From an uncultured Lachnospiraceae bacterium (lineage in GTDB: Bacteria; Bacillota_A; Clostridia; Lachnospirales; Lachnospiraceae): a stretch of DNA of 6,157 nucleotides. The DNA is taken from positions 1 through 6,157 of the forward strand of contig CAMWWF010000187.1 in NCBI GenBank assembly GCA_947177885.1. The letters run 5' to 3'. The translations under genes and the position numbers were made by a program. The notes beneath the pieces were generated by a model, which was not told the DNA's origin, did not search any database, and worked only from the letters and a program-made list of their open reading frames with translations. Below are positions 1 to 5,379 of this stretch, one piece after another; position 1 is the first letter of the stretch; every line of letters starts with the position of its first letter.

Positions 1-291
1 CGGGGACGCAGGAAATCCATACATGCTCTGATAGAATACGCGGAGGAAAAGGGGTTTCATCTGGAAGACCAGACCATAGCCATCTGTCACGGGGAGGACC
101 CGGAAGCTTTGGCTCTGGCGGAAGCTGCTGTCAGAACGGCATTTCATCCCCGATCCGTTTTGGTCTCCGTGGTCGGCTGTGCCATCGGAGCACACACAGG
201 CCGTGGGATTGTCGGTGTCTGCTTTTTTGATGCGGATGACGGCAAGTATGCGAAATACTTTTCCGGGGATCCAAAAGAAAAGACGGTTTAA
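1..291 (+). CDS. DegV family protein, C-terminal part (5' end outside window)
   Basis: The 96 visible residues are the end of a DegV-family protein; the frame is open from base 1 and stops at TAA 289-291. DegV proteins bind a single fatty acid and, in Firmicutes, act as FakB-type partners of a fatty-acid kinase. The C-terminal lobe is recognisable: a basic RGRRK segment at the window edge (visible residues 1-5), a 'ICHGEDPEA' strand-turn (28-36) of the type IxHxxDxE, and 'IGAHTGRGIVGVCFF' (62-76). The last matches the HTGPG-like signature whose His-Thr lies at the lipid head-group site in family members. The usual Pro in HTGPG is Arg here. After that motif the protein runs about 20 residues further (DADDGKYAKYF...), slightly longer than typical DegV ends. 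The N-terminal lipid-binding lobe is not in view, so specificity and intactness cannot be judged. Family call is firm; the exact role is not. Confidence 0.85.
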   Translation, partial: RGRRKSIHALIEYAEEKGFHLEDQTIAICHGEDPEALALAEAAVRTAFHPRSVLVSVVGCAIGAHTGRGIVGVCFFDADDGKYAKYFSGDPKEKTV

Positions 292-527
292 ACGCGGCAC
301 GCTCTAAACTGACGCAGGCATTATATAAGGAAGGACACATTGTCGGCCGGGAGGAGCTGTCGGCAGTCCCCGATGCGGGAACCAACGGCAATCTAAAGGT
401 GCCGGGAATCCGGATGTATGATTTGCGGAGCAATGGGATCACGCTCGGGGCGGAGGAAACGGCGGAGCTGATCATTGACAGGGATTCCTATTGCGTTTTG
501 AGAACGGAAAAAGATATGTGCGAATAA
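240..527 (+). pseudogene. Start-less ORF downstream of degV, possible gene remnant or frameshifted gene
   Basis: A third-frame reading is open from just after a TGA (237-239) to TAA 525-527. From about 291 it gives a protein-like sequence of about 78 residues (NAARSKLTQALYKEG..., then GIRMYDLRSNGITLG, ending TEKDMCE). Codon choice looks coding: many GAG, GAA, CTG, ATC and GGA codons and a balanced charged composition. However, no ATG, GTG or TTG occurs in this frame until GTG 399, which would leave only about 42 residues. The first part overlaps the end of degV in another frame. A remnant of a larger gene, a frameshift near 285-310, or a rare non-standard start (CTG 309, ATT 339 behind AAGGAAGG) are all possible. 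I do not recognise the family and assign no function. The reverse-strand ORF over the same bases (131-475) looks like a shadow. Confidence 0.35.
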
Positions 528-583
528 TCATTTCTAAACTGGGTATTATAAATATAAAGAAAAAATAAACATTCCATAAATTG

Positions 584-610
584 TTAGCACTCAATATTGA
601 CGAGTGCTAA
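584..610 (+). promoter_or_regulatory. CIRCE operator (HrcA binding site) of hsp20
   Basis: The left arm TTAGCACTC (584-592) and right arm GAGTGCTAA (602-610) are perfect inverted copies separated by exactly 9 bases (593-601). This is the canonical CIRCE element TTAGCACTC-N9-GAGTGCTAA with no mismatch. CIRCE is the binding site of the heat-shock repressor HrcA, which normally controls groESL and hrcA-grpE-dnaK. Here it lies about 115 bases upstream of the Hsp20 start codon, so hsp20 is predicted to be in the HrcA regulon. Assignment is near certain from the sequence; repression itself is inferred. Confidence 0.97.
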
Positions 611-625
611 CAAAGGTGTTATAAC
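597..625 (+). promoter_or_regulatory. Predicted sigma-A promoter of hsp20, nested in CIRCE
   Basis: A -35 box TTGACG (597-602, consensus TTGACA) and a -10 box TATAAC (620-625, consensus TATAAT) are separated by exactly 17 bases. The -35 box occupies the last five bases of the CIRCE spacer and the first base of its right arm. HrcA bound to CIRCE would therefore directly block RNA polymerase. Transcription should start near 631-633, giving a leader of about 95 nt before the hsp20 ATG at 726. The AT-rich stretch 528-583 contains TATTAT- and TATAAA-like strings but no matching -35 box. Confidence 0.8.
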
Positions 626-635
626 AGAATCATCA

Positions 636-649
636 GGAAGGAAACTTCC
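636..649 (+). promoter_or_regulatory. 5' mRNA hairpin with GAAA tetraloop in hsp20 leader
   Basis: GGAAG (636-640) and CTTCC (645-649) pair perfectly around a GAAA loop (641-644), a GNRA tetraloop. It begins about five bases after the predicted transcription start, where 5'-terminal hairpins often protect mRNA from decay. There is no T-run after it, so it is not a terminator. Further down the leader, CCGC (675-678) can pair with GCGG (689-692). No known thermometer type such as ROSE or fourU is evident over the AGGAGG site. Confidence 0.5.
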
Positions 650-725
650 CAAACCAATTAACCAATACGGCATACCGCCTCGGCTGATGCGGGCCGCAAT
701 AGAATAAGAACAGGAGGAATGAATT

Positions 726-1163
726 ATGTTAATGCCCAGTATTTTCGGAGAAAGCTTACTCGATGACTTTTTTGGAGATCCCAACGGATCGGGAAGACAT
801 CATATGAGATACGCCGCACCGTCCAACAGCATCATGAAGACGGATATCAAGGAAGCGGAGAATGACTACGAGATCAATATCGACCTGCCCGGTTATAAAA
901 AGGAAGATGTTCAGGCCGAGCTCAAGGACGGCTATCTTGTCATCACCGCAAAGAACGAGAGCAGTACGGAGGACACTGACAACAAAGAGTATATCCGGAG
1001 AGAAAGATTCTACGGCACCTGCAGCAGAAGCTTCTATGTGGGGAAGGATGTCCGGCAGGAGGATATATCCGCCAGATTTGAGAACGGTGTGCTGATCATG
1101 AATGTGCCCAAGCATGTTGAGAAGCCCGTGGAAGAAAAGAAGTATATTTCCATTATGGGATGA
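726..1163 (+). CDS. Hsp20 / alpha-crystallin family small heat-shock protein
   Basis: This 145-residue protein is an ATP-independent holdase that binds unfolding cytoplasmic proteins during heat stress and forms oligomers. The alpha-crystallin domain spans about residues 36-130. It opens with the usual 'MKTDIKEAENDYEINIDLPGYKKEDV' type segment (37-62) and ends with the hallmark GVLIMNVPK (121-129, family pattern GVLxxxxPK). The C-terminal tail carries the IxI oligomerisation motif as I141-S142-I143. The N-terminal arm (1-35) is short and rich in Phe, Leu and Asp (FGESLLDDFFGD), as is common in clostridial Hsp18-like proteins. One Cys is present (C99). Start: AGGAGG at 712-717 lies 8 bases before ATG 726; a second ATG at 732 is less well spaced. 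Length is normal. A CIRCE-controlled promoter upstream and a strong terminator downstream make it a monocistronic heat-shock gene. Family confidence is very high. Confidence 0.96.
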   Translation: MLMPSIFGESLLDDFFGDPNGSGRHHMRYAAPSNSIMKTDIKEAENDYEINIDLPGYKKEDVQAELKDGYLVITAKNESSTEDTDNKEYIRRERFYGTCSRSFYVGKDVRQEDISARFENGVLIMNVPKHVEKPVEEKKYISIMG

Positions 1164-1181
1164 CCACAACTATATTTTCCG

Positions 1182-1216
1182 GGATATACCGGCGGCAAGG
1201 TCCGGCCGGTATATCC
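1182..1216 (+). repeat. 12-bp perfect inverted repeat after hsp20
   Basis: GGATATACCGGC (1182-1193) pairs perfectly with GCCGGTATATCC (1205-1216) around an 11-base loop. It sits 18 bases after the hsp20 stop codon and just upstream of the T-tailed terminator. It has no T-run on either side, so it is not a classical terminator. It may act as a 3' mRNA-stabilising stem or as the first half of a double-hairpin terminator. Confidence 0.6.
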
Positions 1217-1224
1217 TGAGAGAG

Positions 1225-1265
1225 AAGGGACGGAAAAAGCCTGACGGCAGCTTCCGTCCCTTTTT
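1225..1265 (+). terminator. Intrinsic terminator of hsp20
   Basis: GGGACGGAA (1227-1235) pairs perfectly with TTCCGTCCC (1252-1260), followed immediately by TTTTT (1261-1265). AA at 1225-1226 can extend the stem into the T-run, and GCC/GGC (1239-1241, 1246-1248) can pair inside the loop. This is a standard Rho-independent terminator closing the hsp20 unit. Confidence 0.9.
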
Positions 1266-1303
1266 ATGCGGAATGAAATATGTCAGCAGGCTGACCGCCA
1301 AAT

Positions 1304-1373
1304 AAATTCATCTGAAAATATGTGATGAAGTGCGGGAATTCATCACGCATTTCAGCCGGACTGATATGAATTT
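1304..1373. repeat. 70-bp interrupted inverted repeat in intergenic DNA
   Basis: Three nested arm pairs share one centre. Outer AAATTCAT (1304-1311) pairs with ATGAATTT (1366-1373), middle TGAAA (1313-1317) with TTTCA (1350-1354), and inner GTGATGAA (1322-1329) with TTCATCAC (1339-1346); the last loop is 9 bases. Internal loops separate the arms. It could form a long hairpin in RNA or a cruciform in DNA, or hold operator half-sites for the promoter at 1406. No T-run follows and no ORF covers it. I do not recognise it as a known RNA family. Confidence 0.5.
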
Positions 1374-1405
1374 GCCTGATTCTGAACAGTTGAAAATAAG
1401 TACAA

Positions 1406-1434
1406 TTGTCTTCCTTTCTCATATTTGGTATAAT
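1406..1434 (+). promoter_or_regulatory. Predicted sigma-A promoter of the GH43 gene
   Basis: A -35 box TTGTCT (1406-1411) and a perfect -10 TATAAT (1429-1434) are 17 bases apart, and the -10 is preceded by TG at 1426-1427 (extended -10, TGGTATAAT). Transcription would start near 1441 and give a leader of about 140 nt. The -35 box overlaps the 8-base palindrome ACAATTGT (1402-1409), which could be part of an operator, though I cannot name a regulator. Confidence 0.8.
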
Positions 1435-1440
1435 ACTTAG

Positions 1441-1580
1441 CGGTGCGTGAGGAGCGGACGCCGGAAGGTACCGGAGCGGCTGCCAGAAGGTACGGGTGAA
1501 GCATACCCTGCGAAAAAGGATCGGGACAATGCTGAAGATTATGAATACGCCGCGGGATTAGCGGGAAGAAAAGAGGATGA
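1441..1580 (+). promoter_or_regulatory. Long 5' leader of GH43 gene with tandem 21-bp repeat
   Basis: The leader contains two tandem imperfect copies of a 21-base unit, 1451-1471 (GGAGCGGACGCCGGAAGGTA+C) and 1473-1493. They match at 18 of 21 positions with a 22-base period. CCGG (1461-1464) can pair with CCGG (1471-1474), and GGGT (1494-1497) with ACCC (1505-1508). A 10-codon ORF starts at ATG 1529 (MLKIMNTPRD) and stops at TAG 1559-1561, with AAGGA at 1516-1520 as a plausible ribosome site. I could match no known riboswitch class (T-box, FMN, c-di-GMP, purine, SAM) by its conserved bases. A regulatory role is inferred from length and structure only. Confidence 0.4.
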
Positions 1581-2531
1581 ATGCAGATGAGGGAACAGAA
1601 GAATAATAGAATATGGATCGCCCGGAGAGCGGATCCGTATGTGTACAGGCACCGGGACGGGAATTACTACTTTACAGCCACACTGCCCGGCTACGACGGT
1701 ATTGCCCTGCGCAGGGCGGCAGTGCTGGAGGATCTGGACCGCGCGGAGGAAGTGATGATCTGGGAAAAACATGAGACAGGACCCATGGGAGCCCATATCT
1801 GGGCGCCGGAACTGCATTATCTGCAGGGGAAATGGTATATATATTTCGCGGCGGGAGATGCGGAGGACAAATGGCATATCCGTCCTTACGTGCTGGAATG
1901 TCTGGGACAGGATCCTGTGAAAGACGGCTGGAAGGAAAGGGGAATGCTGCAAGGCGCGGAGGAGGATGAATTTTCATTTCGGTCGTTTTCCCTGGATGTC
2001 ACTGTTTTCGAACACAAGGGACAGACTTATTGCGTGTGGGCGGAGAAGACCGGCGTGGGGAAAATGATCTCCAACCTGTACATTGCCAGCATGGAGTCTC
2101 CCACAAAGCTGGCCACGATACAGACGCTTCTGACCACACCCGACTATGACTGGGAGAGGCGGGGCTTCTGGGTGAATGAGGGTCCTGCGGTGCTGAAACA
2201 CAACGGGAAGATCTATCTCACCTATTCCGCCAGCGATACCGGTGTGAATTACTGTATGGGTATGCTTACGCTGGATGAAAATGCAGATCCCCTGGATCCC
2301 CGCTGCTGGGAGAAGAAGCGCCTTCCCGTACTGAAAACGGAGGAGGAGAAGGGAATCTACGGACCGGGTCATAATTCTTTTTCTACAGATAAGGACGGGG
2401 ATCCCGTAATTATTTTTCATGCGCGGACCGAAAAGGAGATCGAGGGAGATCCGCTGGATGATCCCAACCGTCATGCGATGATCCGGAAGGTAATGTGGAA
2501 GCTGAACGGGGAGCCGTTTTTCCGGCTGTGA
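1581..2531 (+). CDS. Glycoside hydrolase family 43 protein (arabinofuranosidase/xylosidase type)
   Basis: This 316-residue single-domain protein matches the five-bladed beta-propeller GH43 fold, whose members cleave arabinose or xylose residues from plant polysaccharide fragments with inversion. Expected catalytic positions are present: Asp18 in RRADPYVY as general base, Asp139 in FSLDVTVF as pKa modulator, and Glu200 in WVNEGPAVL as general acid. IWAPELHY (73-80) and GPGHNSF (261-267, with His264 at the position that often binds the central metal) also fit. There is no signal peptide, membrane segment or carbohydrate-binding module, so it should act in the cytoplasm on imported oligosaccharides. 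Start: ATG 1581 lies 4 bases after AGAGG (1572-1576), while in-frame ATG 1587 lies 10 bases after it, so the first two residues are uncertain. It appears transcribed alone from the promoter at 1406; no sugar transporter or regulator is adjacent in view. Substrate (exo-arabinofuranosidase versus xylosidase) cannot be settled from sequence reading. Confidence 0.88.
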   Translation: MQMREQKNNRIWIARRADPYVYRHRDGNYYFTATLPGYDGIALRRAAVLEDLDRAEEVMIWEKHETGPMGAHIWAPELHYLQGKWYIYFAAGDAEDKWHIRPYVLECLGQDPVKDGWKERGMLQGAEEDEFSFRSFSLDVTVFEHKGQTYCVWAEKTGVGKMISNLYIASMESPTKLATIQTLLTTPDYDWERRGFWVNEGPAVLKHNGKIYLTYSASDTGVNYCMGMLTLDENADPLDPRCWEKKRLPVLKTEEEKGIYGPGHNSFSTDKDGDPVIIFHARTEKEIEGDPLDDPNRHAMIRKVMWKLNGEPFFRL

Positions 2532-2588
2532 GGCTGGTTGCCGCGTTACCCCTTGCGGACCTGTCAGAAAATATTTCCCTTATCCCTC

Positions 2589-2615
2589 TAAAGTATTTTT
2601 TCATCCTGTCGATAA
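2589..2615 (+). promoter_or_regulatory. Sigma-28 (SigD/FliA) type flagellar promoter
   Basis: TAAA (2589-2592) is followed after 15 bases by GTCGATAA (2608-2615). The Gram-positive sigma-D consensus is TAAA-N15-GCCGATAT, so the match is close, differing at two positions of the -10. The predicted start is near 2622, about 45 bases before the flgM ATG. No convincing sigma-A -10/-35 pair is seen in 2532-2640. It should drive flgM, flgN and flgK, and perhaps the downstream flgK-like gene. Confidence 0.8.
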
Positions 2616-2667
2616 ATAATACATGAAAGGTCAATGAATATGAGACTTGCAGAAAGGAGGAACTCAT

Positions 2668-2946
2668 ATGCGTATAGAAGCGTATACTCAGGTACAGCAG
2701 ATATATAAGCCAAAGCAGTCAGCCAGAAATCAGCAGGCCGGTGCGGCATCCGGTAATTCCGACTGGTTACAGATCAGCACAACGGGTAAGGATTTTCAGA
2801 CCGCGAAATCTGCTGTGGCGGCAGTTCCTGATGTAAGGGAGGATCTTGTGGCATCCATCAAGTCCAGGATCGACAATGGAACTTATCAGGTGAGTGCTTC
2901 AGCGTTTGCTGAGAAACTTTTGACAAAAATCGATGAAATGAGGTAG
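2668..2946 (+). CDS. flgM: FlgM, anti-sigma-28 factor
   Basis: This 92-residue protein is a negative regulator of flagellin synthesis: FlgM binds sigma-28 and holds it inactive until the hook-basal body is complete and FlgM is removed. The N-terminal half (1-45) is polar, low-complexity and likely disordered, with the DWLQISTTGKDFQTA segment (32-46) resembling the conserved 'D.v.iS..akd...a' region. The C-terminal half, about 54-88 (PDVREDLVASIKSRIDNGTYQVSASAFAEKLL), is the sigma-binding helical motif: 'VR...V..lK..I..G.Y.v....iA..ll'. Start: ATG 2668 is preceded by AAAGGAGG (2653-2660) with a 7-base gap; an in-frame TTG at 2647 lies upstream of that site and is rejected. It is the first gene of the operon, 8 bases before flgN. 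Length is typical. Confidence 0.93.
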   Translation: MRIEAYTQVQQIYKPKQSARNQQAGAASGNSDWLQISTTGKDFQTAKSAVAAVPDVREDLVASIKSRIDNGTYQVSASAFAEKLLTKIDEMR

Positions 2947-2954
2947 GAAGTCCC

Positions 2955-3473
2955 GTGGCTAGTTTAATGGAGAACCTGATCGATGTGTTGGATCGGGAAA
3001 GCACTGAATATGAGGGGCTTCTGGTTTTATCCCAGAAAAAGACGCCGATCATAGCGAGCGGCGATCTGGAGGAATTGCAAAAAATCACGGATGATGAACA
3101 GAATGTGGTAATTCGTATCAATCAATTGGAAAAAAAGCGGATTGAAGTTACGAAAGATATCGCCAATGTGTTGAACAGGGATGTTGACAATTTGAAACTT
3201 ACTAATCTGATTGACATGCTTGCCGGTCAGCCTGCGGAGCAGGAAAAGCTGGCAGCAGTGCATGACCGGCTGCAGACAGCTGTTCATAGCCTGCAGCGTG
3301 TCAACGAGCAAAACAAAGAATTGCTGACAAATGCATTGGAGATGGTGGAGTTTGAGATGACTCTGCTTCAATCCATGAAAGCGGCACCGGAGACGGCGAA
3401 CTATAATAGGGGCGCATGCACTGCCGGGAATACCATGGGAGTGCCCAGCAGGGGATTCGATGCAAAGCAATAA
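2955..3473 (+). CDS. flgN: FlgN, export chaperone for hook-filament junction proteins
   Basis: This 172-residue, mainly helical protein fits the FlgN family. FlgN binds the C-terminal helices of FlgK and FlgL in the cytoplasm and delivers them to the flagellar type III export gate. Visible traits are an amphipathic start (MASLMENLIDVLDRESTEYEGLL, 1-23), a 'L...K...I..gDle.L..it..Eq......' helix pair (24-60) and a long coiled-coil-like region from about 95 to 142. The tail (143-172, rich in Gly, Ala, Asn) looks disordered, and the 'NYNRGA' stretch is typical of clostridial FlgN ends. The start is GTG 2955, 4 bases after AGGAAG (2945-2950), which overlaps the flgM stop. An ATG four codons later (2967) is the alternative. 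Position between flgM and flgK supports the call strongly, since sequence conservation in this family is low. Confidence 0.88.
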   Translation: MASLMENLIDVLDRESTEYEGLLVLSQKKTPIIASGDLEELQKITDDEQNVVIRINQLEKKRIEVTKDIANVLNRDVDNLKLTNLIDMLAGQPAEQEKLAAVHDRLQTAVHSLQRVNEQNKELLTNALEMVEFEMTLLQSMKAAPETANYNRGACTAGNTMGVPSRGFDAKQ

Positions 3474-3490
3474 TTTTTGAGGTGATTGAT

Positions 3491-5320
3491 ATGCCATTAA
3501 TGGGGAGCTTATATATAGGGGCATCCGGATTACAGACCAGTCAAAATGCGCTGAACACCACGGCGCATAATCTTTCTAATGTGGATACTCCCGGTTATAC
3601 AAGACAGCAGGTACAGCTGTCTACCAGGAGCTATCTGAATCTTTCGACAAATCCTCAGGCTGTTAACAATAAGCAAACAGGTCTGGGCGTCGTTTATTCC
3701 CGCGTAAAATATGTGAGAGATTACTTTCTGGACCAGACATACCGCAAGGAATCCGGGCGCAGTATGTTTTACGAAGTGTCCACGGGAGTATTGGAGGAAA
3801 TAGAGAGCCAGCTGGGCGAAATGAATGGAGAGGCATTTCAGACTACGATAGAGGATTTTTGGACGGCGATAGAAGAGCTGGCGAAGGATCCTGCGAGCTC
3901 CATCACTCAGGGAGTTCTGGTGCAGAGGGCATCGGAGTTCATTGAGAGAGCGGGGGCTGTCTATGACGGGCTTGCCTCTTATCAGGATAATCTGAATACA
4001 CAGATCAAGCAGCAGGTTGATAAGATCAACGCTTATGGACGGCAGCTGCTTGCTTTAAATGACAGCATCAGAGCCATCGAGGCCGGCGGCATTGAACGTG
4101 CCAATGACCTGCAGGATGCCAGAAACTGGATACTGGATGAGCTTTCACAGCTGGTGAATATGTCTTATGAATATGACATGTACGGCAGCGTGTCGGTTAA
4201 GATCGAGGGTATGGACTTTGTGAAAGGCGGCAAGTGTTACGAGATCGGTCTGGACGTTGACGAGACGACAGGATTCTACACACCTTTCTGGCCTACGAAT
4301 GCAAAGTATTATACCAGGGAAGACGGTACGAAGGCTTATGATATTGACGGGGCAGAGGTGTTTGATCTGAGCCGCCAGATTTCTTCGGATCTGGATACGG
4401 ACATAGGCGGACTTCGGGCGATGCTCTATGCGAGAGGGGATCACAGGGCGGATTATTCTGACCTGGACACCAGTGTCTGCACACAGAAAAAGCTGGATGT
4501 GCTGGGGATCACAAAAGAGGAGTATATGCGGAATCCCAAGGAGTATGGGCGCAAATACTATGATACATGTGTTTCCAATTCCGTTCTGATGAACATTCAG
4601 GGCGAATTTGATCAGATGGTTCATAATGTGATCACCAAGATCAATGATATCCTTGCGGAGGAAGCGGGCGTCAAGACCGGTGACCTTATCATCGAAGCCG
4701 ATGATGGAAGCGGAAGACAGATTACATTGGAAAATGTACAATACTGCGAGGTGGAGCCGGACGGTTATCTGCGGGACAGCGAAGGCAAACCCTTCCAGAT
4801 GTTCACCAAGATCACCACAGAGGGTTATACCAGGGTCAAGGGAGCTGACGGCAAAGAATATTTTGTCCTTAATAAGGAGGACGGCATGGAGCCGGATACT
4901 CTGTATACCGCGAAAAATCTGGAGGTCAATCCGCTGCTGATGCAGGAGCCTGCCCGATTGGGATTCCGTAAGCCTGAGGGCTCTGAGGATCAGAATATCG
5001 GAGAGAAGCTCAAGGATGCCTTTCAGGAAAAAGGATATACACTGAATCCCAATGTGACAAAGAGGACTAATTTTATCGAGTATTACACGGATCTGGTAAA
5101 TCAGGTGGGCGGCAACGGCTTCATATACAGAGGCATTTTTGAGAATCAGCAGAGCGCTGTGGAATCCATTGAAAGTTCCCGCCAACAGGTGGTGGGAGTG
5201 TCATCAGACGAAGAACTTTCCAACATGATAAAGTTCCAGAACGCCTACAATGCATCCAGCCGTTACATCAATGTGATCAGTGAGATGCTGGAACACATTA
5301 TCAATACATTGGGAACGTGA
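3491..5320 (+). CDS. flgK: FlgK, flagellar hook-associated protein 1 (first copy)
   Basis: This 609-residue protein is the first hook-filament junction protein, exported through the growing flagellum and assembled on the hook tip. The N-terminal D0/D1 helix has the axial-protein signature: LYIGASGLQTSQNALNTTAHNLSNVDTPGYTRQQV (7-41). It continues into a coiled-coil D1 region (about 90-225), with NDLQDARNWILDELSQLVN (205-223) being a worn form of the FlgK 'RD.RD.LLdeLS.lv' motif. The C-terminal helix NMIKFQNAYNASSRYINVISEMLEHIINTLG (last 32 residues) is the matching D0 partner. The middle (about 225-510) is a longer, non-conserved D2-like region, making the protein longer than Bacillus or Salmonella FlgK (about 500-550). 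It holds four Cys, unusual in an axial protein. Start: ATG 3491 is chosen because GAGGTG (3479-3484) lies 6 bases upstream and the family N-terminus begins there; the frame is open further upstream but those residues do not fit FlgK. Confidence 0.95.
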   Translation: MPLMGSLYIGASGLQTSQNALNTTAHNLSNVDTPGYTRQQVQLSTRSYLNLSTNPQAVNNKQTGLGVVYSRVKYVRDYFLDQTYRKESGRSMFYEVSTGVLEEIESQLGEMNGEAFQTTIEDFWTAIEELAKDPASSITQGVLVQRASEFIERAGAVYDGLASYQDNLNTQIKQQVDKINAYGRQLLALNDSIRAIEAGGIERANDLQDARNWILDELSQLVNMSYEYDMYGSVSVKIEGMDFVKGGKCYEIGLDVDETTGFYTPFWPTNAKYYTREDGTKAYDIDGAEVFDLSRQISSDLDTDIGGLRAMLYARGDHRADYSDLDTSVCTQKKLDVLGITKEEYMRNPKEYGRKYYDTCVSNSVLMNIQGEFDQMVHNVITKINDILAEEAGVKTGDLIIEADDGSGRQITLENVQYCEVEPDGYLRDSEGKPFQMFTKITTEGYTRVKGADGKEYFVLNKEDGMEPDTLYTAKNLEVNPLLMQEPARLGFRKPEGSEDQNIGEKLKDAFQEKGYTLNPNVTKRTNFIEYYTDLVNQVGGNGFIYRGIFENQQSAVESIESSRQQVVGVSSDEELSNMIKFQNAYNASSRYINVISEMLEHIINTLGT

Positions 5321-5345
5321 AGAATAAAACAGTTTTGAGATAGAG

Positions 5346-5369
5346 CGGATCGCGGTTTGCGGCGATCCG
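5346..5369 (+). promoter_or_regulatory. 8-bp hairpin between the two flgK genes
   Basis: CGGATCGC (5346-5353) pairs perfectly with GCGATCCG (5362-5369) around an 8-base loop, 25 bases after the first flgK stop. There is no T-run after it (CAGAAGTGAG follows), so it is unlikely to terminate transcription fully. It may stabilise the 3' end of flgM-flgN-flgK mRNA or serve as a processing site that uncouples the second flgK. Confidence 0.55.
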
Positions 5370-5379
5370 GCAGAAGTGA

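Noticed and set aside
131..475. 114-codon reverse-strand ORF over the degV end
   Set aside because: DegV residues are unmistakable on the + strand up to 291, and the reverse translation is Ser/Arg/Pro-rich without a family resemblance.
1282..1295. Short inverted repeat GTCAG-CAGG-CTGAC
   Set aside because: Only 5 bp, no T-run and no nearby gene start; within what chance allows.
1102..1305. 67-codon + strand ORF overlapping the hsp20 end and its terminator
   Set aside because: It runs through a strong intrinsic terminator, overlaps hsp20 in another frame and has no ribosome site.
1441..1580. Known riboswitch classes in the GH43 leader (T-box, c-di-GMP, FMN, SAM)
   Set aside because: None of the conserved core strings of these classes, such as the T-box GGTGGNACCGCG, is present.
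1539..1977. Reverse-strand ORFs opposite the start of GH43
   Set aside because: They are Pro/His/Arg-rich antisense readings, while GH43 catalytic motifs are clear on the + strand.
2647..2667. TTG 2647 as an upstream start for flgM
   Set aside because: The strong AAAGGAGG site (2653-2660) would lie inside the coding region; it is correctly spaced for ATG 2668.
3416..3490. Upstream extension of the flgK frame
   Set aside because: It overlaps the flgN end, lacks a ribosome site, and its residues do not match the conserved FlgK N-terminus, which begins at ATG 3491.
4145..5185. 346-codon reverse-strand ORF opposite the first flgK
   Set aside because: It lies wholly within flgK, its translation is rich in Ile, Leu, His and Cys with no recognisable domain, and it has no supporting ribosome site. 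It is a typical antisense shadow of a GC-ending coding frame.
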